Positions 14,858 through 24,610 of a stretch of 64,000 bases of DNA are shown piece by piece. Position 1 is the stretch's first letter, and each line of letters starts with the position of its first letter. The stretch comes from Vagococcus penaei (GTDB lineage: Bacteria; Bacillota; Bacilli; Lactobacillales; Vagococcaceae): contig NZ_CP019609.1 of assembly GCF_001998885.1 (NCBI RefSeq), positions 1,662,001 through 1,726,000 of the forward strand, in the 5' to 3' direction. A program made the position numbers and the translations under genes. The notes beneath the pieces are model-generated. The model searched no databases and had not been told where the DNA came from. It worked only from the letters and a program-made list of their open reading frames with translations.

Positions 14858-15730
14858 TTAGTCATTTGAATATAGACGATGTATGATAGCTTTACCTGTT
14901 TTAGTCGCTGCTAACCCACCTTCAGCTGTTTCTTTGAAGATACTAGGCATTTGCATTCCCACTTGGTGCATGGCTTCAATCACTTCATCAACAGGAATTA
15001 CACTTTCGATGCCAGCTAACGCCATATCAGCAGAAATGAATGCTTGTGAAGCACCTAATGCATTTCGCTTAACGCAAGGGACTTCAACCAAACCGGCTAC
15101 AGGGTCACAAATTAGTCCTAGCATGTTTTTTAGTGTAATTGCAACAGCTTGGGCAGATTGTTGTGGTGTGCCACCTCGTAAAGCGACTAAAGCTCCACTA
15201 GCCATTGCACTAGCAGAACCGATTTCTGCTTGACAGCCACCAGCTGCGCCACTAATGGACGCTTTGTTGGCAATAACGAGACCAATCGCACCTGCTGTGA
15301 AGAGAAATTCTAGTTGTTCTTCATGAGAAATACCATAATCTTCCACCATGGCAGCTAAGACACCTGCAGCGACACCTGCACTTCCGGCAGTTGGAGTGGC
15401 ACAAATTAAGCCCATCTCGGCATTTACTTCATTAACGGCAATTGCATTACGAACGGCTTTTAAGATGGTTTGGCCACTTAGATAATTCTCAGCTGCGAGG
15501 TAATCATTCATACGTGTTGCATCCCCACCAGTCAGACCAGTCACAGAAGTTACCCCACCAATACCTTTTTCAATTGATGCCATCATCACAGTTAGGTTTT
15601 TAGACATATGTTCAATTATAACCTCGCGTGAATATTGTGAGGTTTCGATTTCTGTTTGAATCATAGTTTCGGCGATAGTGCCGTAAGTTTCAGTTAAACT
15701 AAGTAGTTCTTCAATTGATTGAAATAACAT
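14858..15730 (-). CDS. sdaAA: L-serine dehydratase, iron-sulfur-dependent, alpha subunit
   Basis: The 290-residue alpha chain of the two-subunit [4Fe-4S] serine dehydratase converts L-serine to pyruvate and ammonia. Conserved segments include CATPTAGSAGV, GAAGGCQAEIGSASAMA and CDPVAGLVEVPCVKRN, which carry the cluster cysteines. The gene lies nine bases behind sdaAB. Its ATG at 15730 follows TAGGAGAG. It is complete compared with Bacillus SdaAA (about 300 residues). Confidence 0.95.
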   Translation of the reverse strand: MLFQSIEELLSLTETYGTIAETMIQTEIETSQYSREVIIEHMSKNLTVMMASIEKGIGGVTSVTGLTGGDATRMNDYLAAENYLSGQTILKAVRNAIAVNEVNAEMGLICATPTAGSAGVAAGVLAAMVEDYGISHEEQLEFLFTAGAIGLVIANKASISGAAGGCQAEIGSASAMASGALVALRGGTPQQSAQAVAITLKNMLGLICDPVAGLVEVPCVKRNALGASQAFISADMALAGIESVIPVDEVIEAMHQVGMQMPSIFKETAEGGLAATKTGKAIIHRLYSND

Positions 15731-15739
15731 GTGTCTCTC

Positions 15740-16399
15740 CTATCCGAAAAAGCTCACTGAGTGAACGTGTTCAATATTTTTTAAAACATCTGTTAGACCT
15801 TCAACGCGCTCGTCCACTTCAATAATCATAATGGCTTTTTCACCTTTTGATTCTCTTGTAACGGTCATTGTGCTAATATTAATGTGTTTTTCAGACAAAA
15901 TATGTGTTACGTGTGCTACTACACCTGGACGATCTTGATGTACAGTCAGGTATGTTGGTGTCGTCATATCTAAATTGACTTTAAAGCCGTCAAGTTCAGA
16001 AATTTGAATGGATCCGCCACCAATTGAAATGCCCGTACAAGATAATATTCGATTACCCGAACGTACAACAATTTTCACTTGATTGGGATGATCAGATTTT
16101 TCAGGACGGGGCACAAATGTCACTTGCATCCCTAATTCGTGTGCAAGTTTCATCGAGTCAGCTAGGCGCTGATCGTCAGGTTCCATGCCAAGTAAGCCAC
16201 CAACTAATGCAATGTCTGTACCATGACCCCGGTAAGTTTTTGCAAAAGATTCGTATAAATATAAATCAACTTGTTCAGGTTGTTCACCAAAAATACTTCG
16301 CACAACTTTACCTATGCGAGCAGCTCCAGCTGTGTGGGAACTGCTTGGACCAATCATTACTGGACCGATAATATCAAAGACACTCTTGTATTGCGCCAT
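15740..16399 (-). CDS. sdaAB: L-serine dehydratase, iron-sulfur-dependent, beta subunit
   Basis: The 219-residue beta chain of serine dehydratase has the N-terminal signature SVFDIIGPVMIGPSSSHTAG and a C-terminal ACT domain (HQDRPGVVAHVTHIL) likely to sense serine. A GTG at 16408 is in frame, but AGAGGTG is the ribosome binding site of the ATG at 16399, which matches the usual family start. It is the first gene of the sdaAB-sdaAA operon and feeds serine carbon into pyruvate. Confidence 0.95.
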   Translation of the reverse strand: MAQYKSVFDIIGPVMIGPSSSHTAGAARIGKVVRSIFGEQPEQVDLYLYESFAKTYRGHGTDIALVGGLLGMEPDDQRLADSMKLAHELGMQVTFVPRPEKSDHPNQVKIVVRSGNRILSCTGISIGGGSIQISELDGFKVNLDMTTPTYLTVHQDRPGVVAHVTHILSEKHINISTMTVTRESKGEKAIMIIEVDERVEGLTDVLKNIEHVHSVSFFG

Positions 16400-16575
16400 T
16401 TTTTTCACCTCTTCTAGTAGTCTGTTTCATTTTATCACAAAAATGTTTCTGACTCGTCATTTTTAGCGAAACGATTTGGTAAATTTTTTAAGACATAACG
16501 CATTATGAAAGTATTTATGTGTGTTAAAATAAATTGGAAGCGAAATTCGTATGTTAAAGATAGGAGCGTCGAAAG

Positions 16576-17817
16576 ATGAAAGCAGAAATCATTGCTGTAG
16601 GGACTGAAATATTATTAGGACAAATTACTAATACTAATGCAACTTATATTTCACAATTTTTAGCTAGCTTAGGGATTGAAGTATATTATCACTCGGTTGT
16701 AGGCGATAATACCAAAAGATTAACAGAAACCCTAGACATTGCGCAACATCGGAGTGATTTAGTCGTTATTTGTGGTGGGTTAGGTCCAACTGACGACGAC
16801 TTGACCAAAGAAACGGTAGCTGATTTTCTAAAAGTACGTCTAGTTTATGATGATGAGGCGATGAATCGTTTGAATAACTTTTTTAAAGATGCCCAACGTC
16901 CCATGACTGAAAATAACAAAAAACAAGCGCAAACTTTAGAGATGAGCACCACTATTCAAAATCCAGCTGGACTAGCTTGTGGCTCTTACTATGAAGATGT
17001 GACTACCAGTACGGCTTATTTATTATTACCGGGACCACCTAGTGAAATGAAAGCGATGGTTCGCGAAGAGGTCTATCCTCTGTTAAAAGAAAAAGCACCT
17101 CAGACACATCAACTTGTTTCGAGATATTTACGTTTTATGGGTATTGGAGAATCAAGGATTGTCACAGAGTTAAAAGAATTAATGGACCAACAAACTAACC
17201 CGACAATTGCACCATATGCGAAATCAAATGAAGTGATGTTGCGGATTACTGCAAAATGTTCAACAGTTGATGATGGTGAGGCGATGCTTGATACATTGGA
17301 AGCATTAATTATGACTCAAGTTGGTGACTTCTTCTATGGCTATGGTGAAAATACGACAATTGAAGAAGTTGTGGTTAATGAATTGAAAAATCGAGCACAG
17401 ACAGTCACTTTTGTTGAAGGGATGACAGGAGGGGAGTGTCAACATCGCATTACTAACATTGAAGGTAGCTCAGCTATTTTTTCTGGAGGTATTACCGCTT
17501 ATACGCGTCAAAGTAAGGAGCAGTTGGTTGGTATTTCTCCAGATTTATTATTGAAATATGGTGAGATTAGCGCAGAATGCGCCCTAGCGATGGCTAAAGC
17601 GGGGCGTCAGACTTTTGGAGCAACTTATGGTGTCTCAATTGTCGGAGTTGCTGGACCTAAAGAAATTGATGGACAACCAGTAGGAACGATTATCATTGGG
17701 TTAGTCACGCCACATGGTGAGTTCGTTGAACGTCTAACGATTAAGCGTAATCGAAGCTACATCCGTGATGGTGCAGTGAAACATGGATTAAATTTCTTAA
17801 GAAAACATTTAGTCTAA
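16576..17817 (+). CDS. cinA: CinA family competence/damage-inducible protein
   Basis: The 413-residue protein has an N-terminal MoCF-like domain (AEIIAVGTEILLGQITNTNA, CGGLGPTDDDLT) and a C-terminal CinA/PncC amidohydrolase domain. Family members hydrolyse ADP-ribose and/or deamidate nicotinamide mononucleotide, and cinA is usually co-located with recA, as here. In the C-terminal domain the usual AES.TGG motif reads VEGMTGG, so the expected active-site Ser is Gly282, while the Tyr/Lys pair in AYTRQSK and the segment VAGPKEIDGQPVGT are kept. Deamidase activity may therefore be lost. The start follows TAGGAG. Confidence 0.93.
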   Translation: MKAEIIAVGTEILLGQITNTNATYISQFLASLGIEVYYHSVVGDNTKRLTETLDIAQHRSDLVVICGGLGPTDDDLTKETVADFLKVRLVYDDEAMNRLNNFFKDAQRPMTENNKKQAQTLEMSTTIQNPAGLACGSYYEDVTTSTAYLLLPGPPSEMKAMVREEVYPLLKEKAPQTHQLVSRYLRFMGIGESRIVTELKELMDQQTNPTIAPYAKSNEVMLRITAKCSTVDDGEAMLDTLEALIMTQVGDFFYGYGENTTIEEVVVNELKNRAQTVTFVEGMTGGECQHRITNIEGSSAIFSGGITAYTRQSKEQLVGISPDLLLKYGEISAECALAMAKAGRQTFGATYGVSIVGVAGPKEIDGQPVGTIIIGLVTPHGEFVERLTIKRNRSYIRDGAVKHGLNFLRKHLV

Positions 17818-17825
17818 TAAAAATG

Positions 17826-17839
17826 CGAATATTTGTTCG
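17826..17839 (+). promoter_or_regulatory. LexA (SOS) box upstream of recA
   Basis: CGAATATTTGTTCG matches the Gram-positive SOS box CGAAC-N4-GTTCG at nine of ten fixed positions. It lies nine bases upstream of the recA -35 element. Confidence 0.85.
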
Positions 17840-17847
17840 TATTCTTC

Positions 17848-17876
17848 TTGATTTTTTTGATTAAAAAGATTATGAT
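17848..17876 (+). promoter_or_regulatory. recA promoter
   Basis: TTGATT (17848-17853), 17-bp spacer, TATGAT (17871-17876), adjacent to the LexA box. Predicted transcription start is near 17883, about 33 bases before the ATG. Confidence 0.75.
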
Positions 17877-17915
17877 TAGGACACTACATTGATTAAATAA
17901 TAAGGAGGCTCTTTA

Positions 17916-18983
17916 ATGTCGGATAATAGAAAATTGGCGTTAGATGCAGCATTAAAAAAGATAGAAAAAGATTTTGGTAAAGGGTCAATTATGAAATTAG
18001 GTGAAAAGGTTGACCAACGTATTTCAACTATTTCATCAGGATCCTTGGCTCTTGATTCTGCTTTAGGCGTTGGTGGTTACCCACGTGGACGGATTATTGA
18101 AATTTATGGGCCTGAGAGTTCTGGTAAAACAACAGTAGCTTTACATGCTATTGCATCTGTCCAAAAAGAAGGTGGAACGGCTGCATTTATTGATGCTGAG
18201 CATGCGTTAGATCCTAAGTATGCTCAAGCATTAGGTGTCAATATTGATGAGTTATTATTATCACAACCTGATACTGGTGAACAAGGCTTAAATATTGCTG
18301 AAGCTCTAGTATCAAGTGGGGCGATTGATATCGTCGTGATTGACTCTGTTGCCGCATTAGTTCCTCGTGCTGAAATTGACGGTGAGATGGGTGACGCACA
18401 TGTTGGGTTACAAGCCCGCTTGATGTCACAAGCACTACGTAAGTTGTCTGGAACAATTAACAAAACGAAAACAATTGCTGTTTTCATTAATCAAATTCGT
18501 GAAAAAGTGGGAGTTATGTTTGGTAACCCTGAAATAACACCTGGTGGACGTGCGCTAAAATTTTATGCAACGATTCGTTTAGAAGTCCGTCGTGCTGAAC
18601 AACTAAAATCTGGTACGGATATTGTTGGTAACCGGACTAAAATTAAAGTGGTAAAAAATAAAGTGGCACCGCCATTTAAAATTGCTGAAGTTGATATTAT
18701 GTACGGAGAGGGTATTTCACAAGAAGGTGAACTACTTGATATGGCTTCAGATAAAGACATCGTAAATAAAAGCGGTGCGTGGTACTCTTATCAAGAAGAA
18801 CGCATTGGTCAAGGTCGCGAAAACGTGAAGAAATTCCTTGCTGAGCATCCTGAGATGATGGAAGATATCTACCAAAAAGTTCGTGTTGCCTATGAAATTG
18901 ATGGCGTGATACCTACGCCAGAAGCAAAAGAAGAAGCAGATAGTGAATTACCACTTGATCTTCCTGAAAAACCTGAAAAATAA
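17916..18983 (+). CDS. recA: Recombinase RecA
   Basis: The 355-residue RecA has Walker [10 protein letters not shown] (from residue 65), Walker [20 protein letters not shown], the conserved [12 protein letters not shown] and GGRALKFYA segments, and an acidic C-terminal tail. It catalyses homologous strand exchange and LexA cleavage. ATAAGGAGG precedes the ATG. It has its own promoter with a LexA box, so SOS induction is expected, and a terminator follows. Confidence 0.99.
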   Translation: MSDNRKLALDAALKKIEKDFGKGSIMKLGEKVDQRISTISSGSLALDSALGVGGYPRGRIIEIYGPESSGKTTVALHAIASVQKEGGTAAFIDAEHALDPKYAQALGVNIDELLLSQPDTGEQGLNIAEALVSSGAIDIVVIDSVAALVPRAEIDGEMGDAHVGLQARLMSQALRKLSGTINKTKTIAVFINQIREKVGVMFGNPEITPGGRALKFYATIRLEVRRAEQLKSGTDIVGNRTKIKVVKNKVAPPFKIAEVDIMYGEGISQEGELLDMASDKDIVNKSGAWYSYQEERIGQGRENVKKFLAEHPEMMEDIYQKVRVAYEIDGVIPTPEAKEEADSELPLDLPEKPEK

Positions 18984-18989
18984 AAGCCT

Positions 18990-19029
18990 GAACGTAAGTG
19001 AACTTAGTTTAACTTGCGTTCTTTTTTTA
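18990..19029 (+). terminator. Rho-independent terminator after recA
   Basis: GAACGTAAGT (18990-18999) pairs with ACTTGCGTTC (19012-19021) with one G-T pair, followed by a T7 run. Confidence 0.88.
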
Positions 19030-19060
19030 TGCAAGTTGTCTGACAAATCTCATTAATAAG

Positions 19061-19089
19061 TTGACACTACCAGCGACAACTATTAGAAT
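19061..19089 (+). promoter_or_regulatory. rny promoter
   Basis: TTGACA (19061-19066), 17-bp spacer, TAGAAT (19084-19089). The leader of about 100 bases contains a small hairpin TCATGC/GCATGA (19115-19133) followed by a T-rich run, a possible weak attenuator. Confidence 0.75.
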
Positions 19090-19197
19090 AATAGTAGTAT
19101 AGATTTATTTATACTCATGCTTGTAGGGCATGATTTTTATTTGTTTTTTATATGATCTAACTACAACTAAATATAAAGATAGTACGGAGGTATGTTT

Positions 19198-20769
19198 ATG
19201 AGTTTTACATTTTTAATGATACTCCTTCCCATAACTATCATCGGATTGATTGTAGGTCTAGCAATTGGCTATTTTGTCGCAAAATCTCGTCATGAGAAAT
19301 CAATAGCAGGTGCACACCATACTGCAGCAACTATTATTGAGCAAGCTAAAAAAGAAGCTGAAACTCTCAAAAAAGAGTATTTGTTGGAAGCAAAAGAAGA
19401 GAATCAAACGTATCGTCTAGCAATTGAAAGTGAGCTGAAAGAAGAGAGAGTCGAATTAAAAAATCAAGAAAATCGATTATTGCAACGTGAATCTAACCTT
19501 GATCGAAAAGATGATTCTCTAGTTCAACGCGAACGCTCACTAGAGGAGAAAGAAGATAAACTTGATTCAAGAAAGCAATTAATTGATGAACGAGAAACAG
19601 AAGTATCTAGGTTGATTGAAGAACAACAACTAGAGTTAGAACGAATCGCTTCGTTAACGAAAGATGACGCAGCGGGTATTATCATGGATGAAATGGCGGA
19701 GGAATTGACGCATGAACGCGCAATGCTAGTCAAAGATAGCAATCGTCGGGCGAAAGATGAAATCGATCGCAAAGCGAAAAATATGTTATCATTAGCCATT
19801 CAACGCTGTGCTGCTGACCAAGTGTCAGAATTGACAGTTACGGTTGTGACGTTGCCAAATGATGATATGAAAGGACGTATTATCGGACGTGAAGGACGGA
19901 ATATCCGGACGTTAGAAACCTTAACAGGTATCGATTTAATTATTGATGATACGCCCGAAGCTGTAGTGCTTTCAGGCTTTGACCCGATTCGTCGTGAAGT
20001 AGCACGAATGACGCTTGAAAAATTAATTCAAGATGGACGGATTCATCCTGCAAGAATTGAAGAAATGGTTGAAAAATCTAAAAAAGAAATGGATGAACGT
20101 ATTCGTGAGTACGGTGAAAATGCAGCATTTGATGTTGGTGTTCACTCGTTGCATCCTGATTTAATTAAGATTTTAGGTCGTCTACGTTTTAGAACAAGTT
20201 ACGGTCAAAATGTGTTAAATCATTCAATTGAAGTCGCAAAACTAGCAGGTGTCTTAGCTGAAGAGTTAGGAGAAGATCCTGTTTTAGCTAGACGGGCAGG
20301 CTTACTACATGATATTGGTAAAGCTTTAGATCACGAAGTGGATGGTTCACATGTCGAGATTGGAACAGAGCTAGTTAGCAAGTACAAAGAAAATGACGTA
20401 GTCATTAATGCTGTGGCTTCACATCATGGTGACGTAGAAGCAACATCAATCATTTCTGTCTTAGTCGCTGCTGCTGATGCGTTATCTGCTGCTCGACCAG
20501 GAGCTCGTAGTGAATCACTTGAAAATTATATTAAACGTTTGGAACGTTTAGAGCATATTGCTAATGATTTCCCAGGTGTTGATAGTAGTTTTGCTATCCA
20601 AGCCGGACGTGAAATTCGTGTGATGGTTAAACCGCAAGAAGTATCCGATGATGAAGCGGTTCTCCTTGTACGTGAAGTTCGTAAGCGAATTGAAGAAGAA
20701 CTAGAATACCCTGGCCATATCAAAGTGACGGTCGTACGTGAAGTACGTGCCGTTGATTATGCCAAATAA
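19198..20769 (+). CDS. rny: Ribonuclease Y
   Basis: The 523-residue membrane-anchored endoribonuclease initiates mRNA decay. An N-terminal transmembrane helix (residues 5-25) is followed by a long charged coiled coil to about residue 200. A KH domain ([21 protein letters not shown]) and an HD domain with the metal motif [10 protein letters not shown] come next. An ATG at 19192 touches the GGAGG, so the ATG at 19198, seven bases away, is the likelier start. The cinA-recA-rny order is common in Enterococcaceae. A terminator follows directly. Confidence 0.97.
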   Translation: MSFTFLMILLPITIIGLIVGLAIGYFVAKSRHEKSIAGAHHTAATIIEQAKKEAETLKKEYLLEAKEENQTYRLAIESELKEERVELKNQENRLLQRESNLDRKDDSLVQRERSLEEKEDKLDSRKQLIDERETEVSRLIEEQQLELERIASLTKDDAAGIIMDEMAEELTHERAMLVKDSNRRAKDEIDRKAKNMLSLAIQRCAADQVSELTVTVVTLPNDDMKGRIIGREGRNIRTLETLTGIDLIIDDTPEAVVLSGFDPIRREVARMTLEKLIQDGRIHPARIEEMVEKSKKEMDERIREYGENAAFDVGVHSLHPDLIKILGRLRFRTSYGQNVLNHSIEVAKLAGVLAEELGEDPVLARRAGLLHDIGKALDHEVDGSHVEIGTELVSKYKENDVVINAVASHHGDVEATSIISVLVAAADALSAARPGARSESLENYIKRLERLEHIANDFPGVDSSFAIQAGREIRVMVKPQEVSDDEAVLLVREVRKRIEEELEYPGHIKVTVVREVRAVDYAK

Positions 20770-20778
20770 ATCATTAAA

Positions 20779-20811
20779 GCTCTTGAAAGATTTTCTTTCA
20801 GGAGTTTTTTT
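20779..20811 (+). terminator. Rho-independent terminator after rny
   Basis: CTCTTGAAAGA pairs with TCTTTCAGGAG around a TTT loop, followed by T7. Confidence 0.9.
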
Positions 20812-20845
20812 GTTAATCTAGAACAAAAGAAGGGACGGTTACACC

Positions 20846-21721
20846 ATGAGTTTGTACCTAGAATTATTAGAATGGCCATTTTCTTTTCCGTTTCGAACGT
20901 TAGAAAATGAAGGGGAAGTCATTGTACCACCTCATTGGCATAAAGAAATTGAAGTCATTTTAGTCACTGAAGGATCAGTAAATATTGGTTACAATCAACA
21001 GTTATTTCAAGTTCATCGCGGGGAAGTCTTTGTTTTTGGGAGTGGCGAGTCGCATTATTTTTTAGCATCACCTGGTAGTCACCGTTATGTGTTTCAATTT
21101 GATTTAGAACTATTTCGTGAAACTTATTTAAAAGGTAATCAAGAAAATGAGTTGATTCATTTGTTTGAAACTAGGGAAAATCATAGTCGTCAATGGCCAT
21201 CACATGTGGCTGAACGAGTTGTTACGTATTTAAGACAATTATATGACGAGATGGCTACGCAACAGGTAGGGTATGAATTTGCCGTTGTTGGCTATTTAAA
21301 TCAGTTGATTGCGACTTATTACCGAGATATTCCAGAAAAAGCACATGTTTTAACCACAGGAAATTTCGTTGAGGCAGTTAATCACCATGAGACGTTAGAA
21401 CGTTTGAATAAGATTTTTAATTATATCGAAAGTCATTATATGGAAGGCATTAGTCTTGACGATGTGGCCCAAGCAGTTGGTTTTAGCCCTTATTATTTTG
21501 CACGTTTTTTTAAAAAAAATACAGGACAAACCTTTATGCAGTTTTTAAATGATTATCGGATTAGTCAGGCTAAATATATTTTGTCACATAAAAAAATTCC
21601 GATGATTGAAGTAGCTGAGTTATCAGGATTTAACAGTGTTAAAACATTTCATCATGTGTTTAAAGAGCACGTTGGTTTATCACCATTAAAATATCAAAAG
21701 ACAATATTCGGGAATAATTAG
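20846..21721 (+). CDS. AraC family transcriptional regulator
   Basis: The 291-residue regulator has an N-terminal cupin-type ligand-binding domain (PPHWHKEIEVILVTEGSVNI) and a C-terminal double helix-turn-helix (DDVAQAVGFSPYYFARFFKK and VAELSGFNSVKTFHHVFKE). This is the layout of sugar-responsive AraC activators. It lies 76 bases upstream of the four-gene sugar oxidoreductase cluster in the same direction and is its likely activator (inference). AAGAAGGGA precedes the ATG. Confidence 0.9.
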   Translation: MSLYLELLEWPFSFPFRTLENEGEVIVPPHWHKEIEVILVTEGSVNIGYNQQLFQVHRGEVFVFGSGESHYFLASPGSHRYVFQFDLELFRETYLKGNQENELIHLFETRENHSRQWPSHVAERVVTYLRQLYDEMATQQVGYEFAVVGYLNQLIATYYRDIPEKAHVLTTGNFVEAVNHHETLERLNKIFNYIESHYMEGISLDDVAQAVGFSPYYFARFFKKNTGQTFMQFLNDYRISQAKYILSHKKIPMIEVAELSGFNSVKTFHHVFKEHVGLSPLKYQKTIFGNN

Positions 21722-21797
21722 CCCTTTTTTAAGGAAGAAAACCTTATCAATGTTTTGTAGAATGAGTATAACAAAACAAGTGATGGAGGTTTTTTTT

Positions 21798-22895
21798 ATG
21801 GTCTTAAAGGTAGGAATTATTGGGTGTGGTGGTATTGCGACAAACAAACATATGCCAGCATTAAGTAAAATTGCTGATGTAGAGATGGTCGCTTTTTGTG
21901 ATATTGATTTAGAGCGTGCTAAAATCGCTAAAGAAAAATTCGGAACATCAGAAGCGAAAACTTACGAAGATTATCAAGAGTTGCTAAGTGACAATACAAT
22001 TGACTTAATTCATGTTTGTACACCAAATAGCTCACATGCAGCCATCTCAATTGCCGGACTTGAATCTGGTAAACACGTGATGTGTGAAAAACCAATGGCT
22101 AAAACTAGTATTGAAGCTAAAGCAATGGTTGATGCGGCCAAACGTACGGGAAAAAAGTTGACCATTGGCTATCAAAATCGCTTTAGAACAGATTCTGAGT
22201 ATTTACATGCAGTATGTGCTGATGGTGAGCTAGGTGATATCTATGTTGGAAAAGCTCATGCTATTCGTCGTCGTGCTGTGCCGACTTGGGGTGTATTCTT
22301 AGATGAGGAAGCCCAAGGTGGTGGCCCACTAATTGATATTGGGACGCATGCATTAGATTTAACACTATGGATGATGAATAATTATCGACCTAAGTACGTT
22401 GTTGGGAATACGTATCATAAATTAGCGGCAACTAAAAATGCTGCGAATGCTTGGGGACCTTGGGATCCAGAAAAATTTACGGTAGAAGATTCAGCATTTG
22501 GTTTTATCACGATGGAAAATGGTGCCACAATTTTCCTAGAAGCTAGTTGGGCATTAAATGGTTTAGATGTCCGTGAAGCACAAACAGAACTTCATGGGAC
22601 AAAAGGTGGCGCTGATATGAAGAATGGTTTAACACTAAATGGTGAAGACCGTGGTTTATTGTATGAACGTCATGTTGAATTAGAAACTGGCGGCGTGGAT
22701 TTCTATGATGGTGAAGGCGACGATCCCGCATTAAAAGAAGCAGAATCTTGGATTCAGGCTATTTTAACGGATACTGATCCGGTTGTTAAACCTGAAGAAG
22801 CATTAGTTGTCACAGAAATTTTAGAAGCAATGTACGAATCAGCTAAAACGGGTGAGCCTGTATTTTTAAATCAGTCAGGAGTGGACGCTAAATGA
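21798..22895 (+). CDS. Gfo/Idh/MocA family oxidoreductase (1)
   Basis: The 365-residue NAD(P)-dependent oxidoreductase has a Rossmann fold ([18 protein letters not shown]) and the catalytic EKP motif in [13 protein letters not shown]. The C-terminal domain includes [20 protein letters not shown]. Members oxidise or reduce a sugar hydroxyl, often at C3. The frame is open from 21750, but GGAGG eight bases before the ATG at 21798 sets the start. The stop overlaps the next start (ATGA), showing tight coupling to the ThuA-like gene. Confidence 0.88.
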   Translation: MVLKVGIIGCGGIATNKHMPALSKIADVEMVAFCDIDLERAKIAKEKFGTSEAKTYEDYQELLSDNTIDLIHVCTPNSSHAAISIAGLESGKHVMCEKPMAKTSIEAKAMVDAAKRTGKKLTIGYQNRFRTDSEYLHAVCADGELGDIYVGKAHAIRRRAVPTWGVFLDEEAQGGGPLIDIGTHALDLTLWMMNNYRPKYVVGNTYHKLAATKNAANAWGPWDPEKFTVEDSAFGFITMENGATIFLEASWALNGLDVREAQTELHGTKGGADMKNGLTLNGEDRGLLYERHVELETGGVDFYDGEGDDPALKEAESWIQAILTDTDPVVKPEEALVVTEILEAMYESAKTGEPVFLNQSGVDAK

Positions 22896-23602
22896 TTCAA
22901 GTAACCGTTTGGAATGAATACCGTCATGAAAAGACAGATGAAAAAGTTAATGAAGTCTATCCAGAGGGTATCCATGGTCAATTAAAAGCATTTCTAAAAA
23001 ACGATTTCCAAGTGAAAACAGCTACACTCGACGAACCCGAGCATGGCTTAACTGAAGAAGTCTTAAATGATACCGACGTGTTAATTTGGTGGGGACATAT
23101 TGCTCATCAGGAAGTCTCAGATGAAGTTGTTGACCGTGTTCATCAAAGAGTGCTTCAAGGAATGGGGCTAGTCGTTTTACATTCAGGTCACATGTCAAAA
23201 ATTTTTATGAAGTTAATGGGGACATCGTGCGATTTGAAATGGCGTGAAGCCAATGAACGTTGCCGTATTTGGAATGTCAATCCAAGCCATCCAATTGTTG
23301 AAGGTATTGGCGAGTACATTGATTTAGAGCAAGAAGAAATGTATGGTGAGCATTTTGATATTCCTACTCCAGATGAACTAGTTTTTATTAATTGGTATCA
23401 AGGTGGCGAAGTTTTCCGGGGTGGTTGTACTTATCGACGAGGTAATGGTAAGATTTTTTACTTCCAACCGGGGCATGAAACATATCCATCATACTATCAT
23501 CCACAAGTCCAACGGGTGATTAAAAATGCCGTCAACTGGTGTGCACCAACTGAAAATCACTACCCAACATATGGCAATCACGAACCACTAGAAAAATTAT
23601 AA
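22892..23602 (+). CDS. ThuA-like (trehalose utilisation) protein
   Basis: The 236-residue protein is of the ThuA family, which has a glutamine-amidotransferase-like fold. Conserved segments are [32 protein letters not shown] and [16 protein letters not shown]. ThuA and ThuB (a Gfo/Idh protein) act together in rhizobial conversion of trehalose and related disaccharides to 3-keto forms. Here it is sandwiched between Gfo/Idh and isomerase genes, which suggests a similar role on an unknown glycoside. It overlaps the upstream gene by four bases. Confidence 0.85.
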   Translation: MIQVTVWNEYRHEKTDEKVNEVYPEGIHGQLKAFLKNDFQVKTATLDEPEHGLTEEVLNDTDVLIWWGHIAHQEVSDEVVDRVHQRVLQGMGLVVLHSGHMSKIFMKLMGTSCDLKWREANERCRIWNVNPSHPIVEGIGEYIDLEQEEMYGEHFDIPTPDELVFINWYQGGEVFRGGCTYRRGNGKIFYFQPGHETYPSYYHPQVQRVIKNAVNWCAPTENHYPTYGNHEPLEKL

Positions 23603-23617
23603 AAGGAGTGCAAAACA

Positions 23618-24586
23618 ATGAAATTAGGTGTATTTACCCCATTATTTAATGATTTAAGTTTTGACGATATGATTAACCGTGTCGCTGAAAAAGGATTACA
23701 AATGGTTGAAATTGGAACTGGTGGCTCACCAGGCAAGGCTCATTGTGATGTGGATGCCTTACTTGCTAGTAGTGATGCACGTCAGGATTATTTAGCGAAG
23801 TTAGCAGATAAAGGGTTAGAAATTAGTGCCTTTAGTGCCCATCATAATCCGATTTCACCAAAGCCCGCAGAAGCGAAAGAAGCGGATGAATTGCTGAGAA
23901 AAACAATTAAGTTAGCATCATTGATGAATGTTCCTGTAGTTAATGGTTTTTCTGGTGTTGCTGGTGGGAATGAGACGGATACTAGCGTTAACTGGCCGGT
24001 ACTGCCATGGCCAACAGATTATACGGATATTTATCACTATCAGTGGGAAAAGAAATTAATTCCTTATTGGAAAGACATTAATCAAGTGTGCGATACAGCT
24101 GGTGTTAAAATCGGGATTGAATTACATGGTGGTTTCCTAGCTCATACACCTTATACGATGTTGAAATTACGAGATGCTGCTGGGAAAAATATTGGGTGTA
24201 ATTTAGATCCGTCACATATGTGGTGGCAAGGGATTGATCCAGTAGGCGCGATTAAGATTTTAGGTCGCGAAAAAGCTATTCATCATTTTCATGCGAAAGA
24301 TACTTATTTGGATCAAGAAAATATTAATATGTACGGTTTAACAGATATGCAGCCATATAGTGACGTGCAAACACGGTCATGGACGTTCCGTTCGGTTGGA
24401 TGTGGTCATAGTATGGATGAGTGGTCTGCGATTATTAGTGCATTGAGATTATACAATTACGATTATGTTTTAAGCATTGAGCACGAAGACCCATTGATGT
24501 CGATTGACGAGGGCTTCTCACGTGCTGTGACTAATTTACAATCAATTATGATTAAAGACCAACCAGGCGATTTATGGTGGGCATAA
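23618..24586 (+). CDS. Sugar phosphate isomerase/epimerase (AP endonuclease 2 fold)
   Basis: The 322-residue TIM-barrel protein of the xylose isomerase-like/AP_endonuc_2 superfamily has candidate metal ligands in IELHGGF, NLDPSHM, HHFHAKD and SIEHEDP. Enzymes of this type in Gfo/Idh clusters isomerise keto-sugars or cleave 3-keto-glycosides. The substrate here is unknown. AAAAGGAG precedes the ATG, 15 bases behind the ThuA-like gene. Confidence 0.85.
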   Translation: MKLGVFTPLFNDLSFDDMINRVAEKGLQMVEIGTGGSPGKAHCDVDALLASSDARQDYLAKLADKGLEISAFSAHHNPISPKPAEAKEADELLRKTIKLASLMNVPVVNGFSGVAGGNETDTSVNWPVLPWPTDYTDIYHYQWEKKLIPYWKDINQVCDTAGVKIGIELHGGFLAHTPYTMLKLRDAAGKNIGCNLDPSHMWWQGIDPVGAIKILGREKAIHHFHAKDTYLDQENINMYGLTDMQPYSDVQTRSWTFRSVGCGHSMDEWSAIISALRLYNYDYVLSIEHEDPLMSIDEGFSRAVTNLQSIMIKDQPGDLWWA

Positions 24587-24610
24587 TTTGTTGCAAGGAG
24601 GAATTTGAAC

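Noticed and set aside
17826-17855. Inverted repeat after cinA considered as a terminator
   Set aside because: The sequence is better explained as the LexA box of recA; no proper T run follows the stem.
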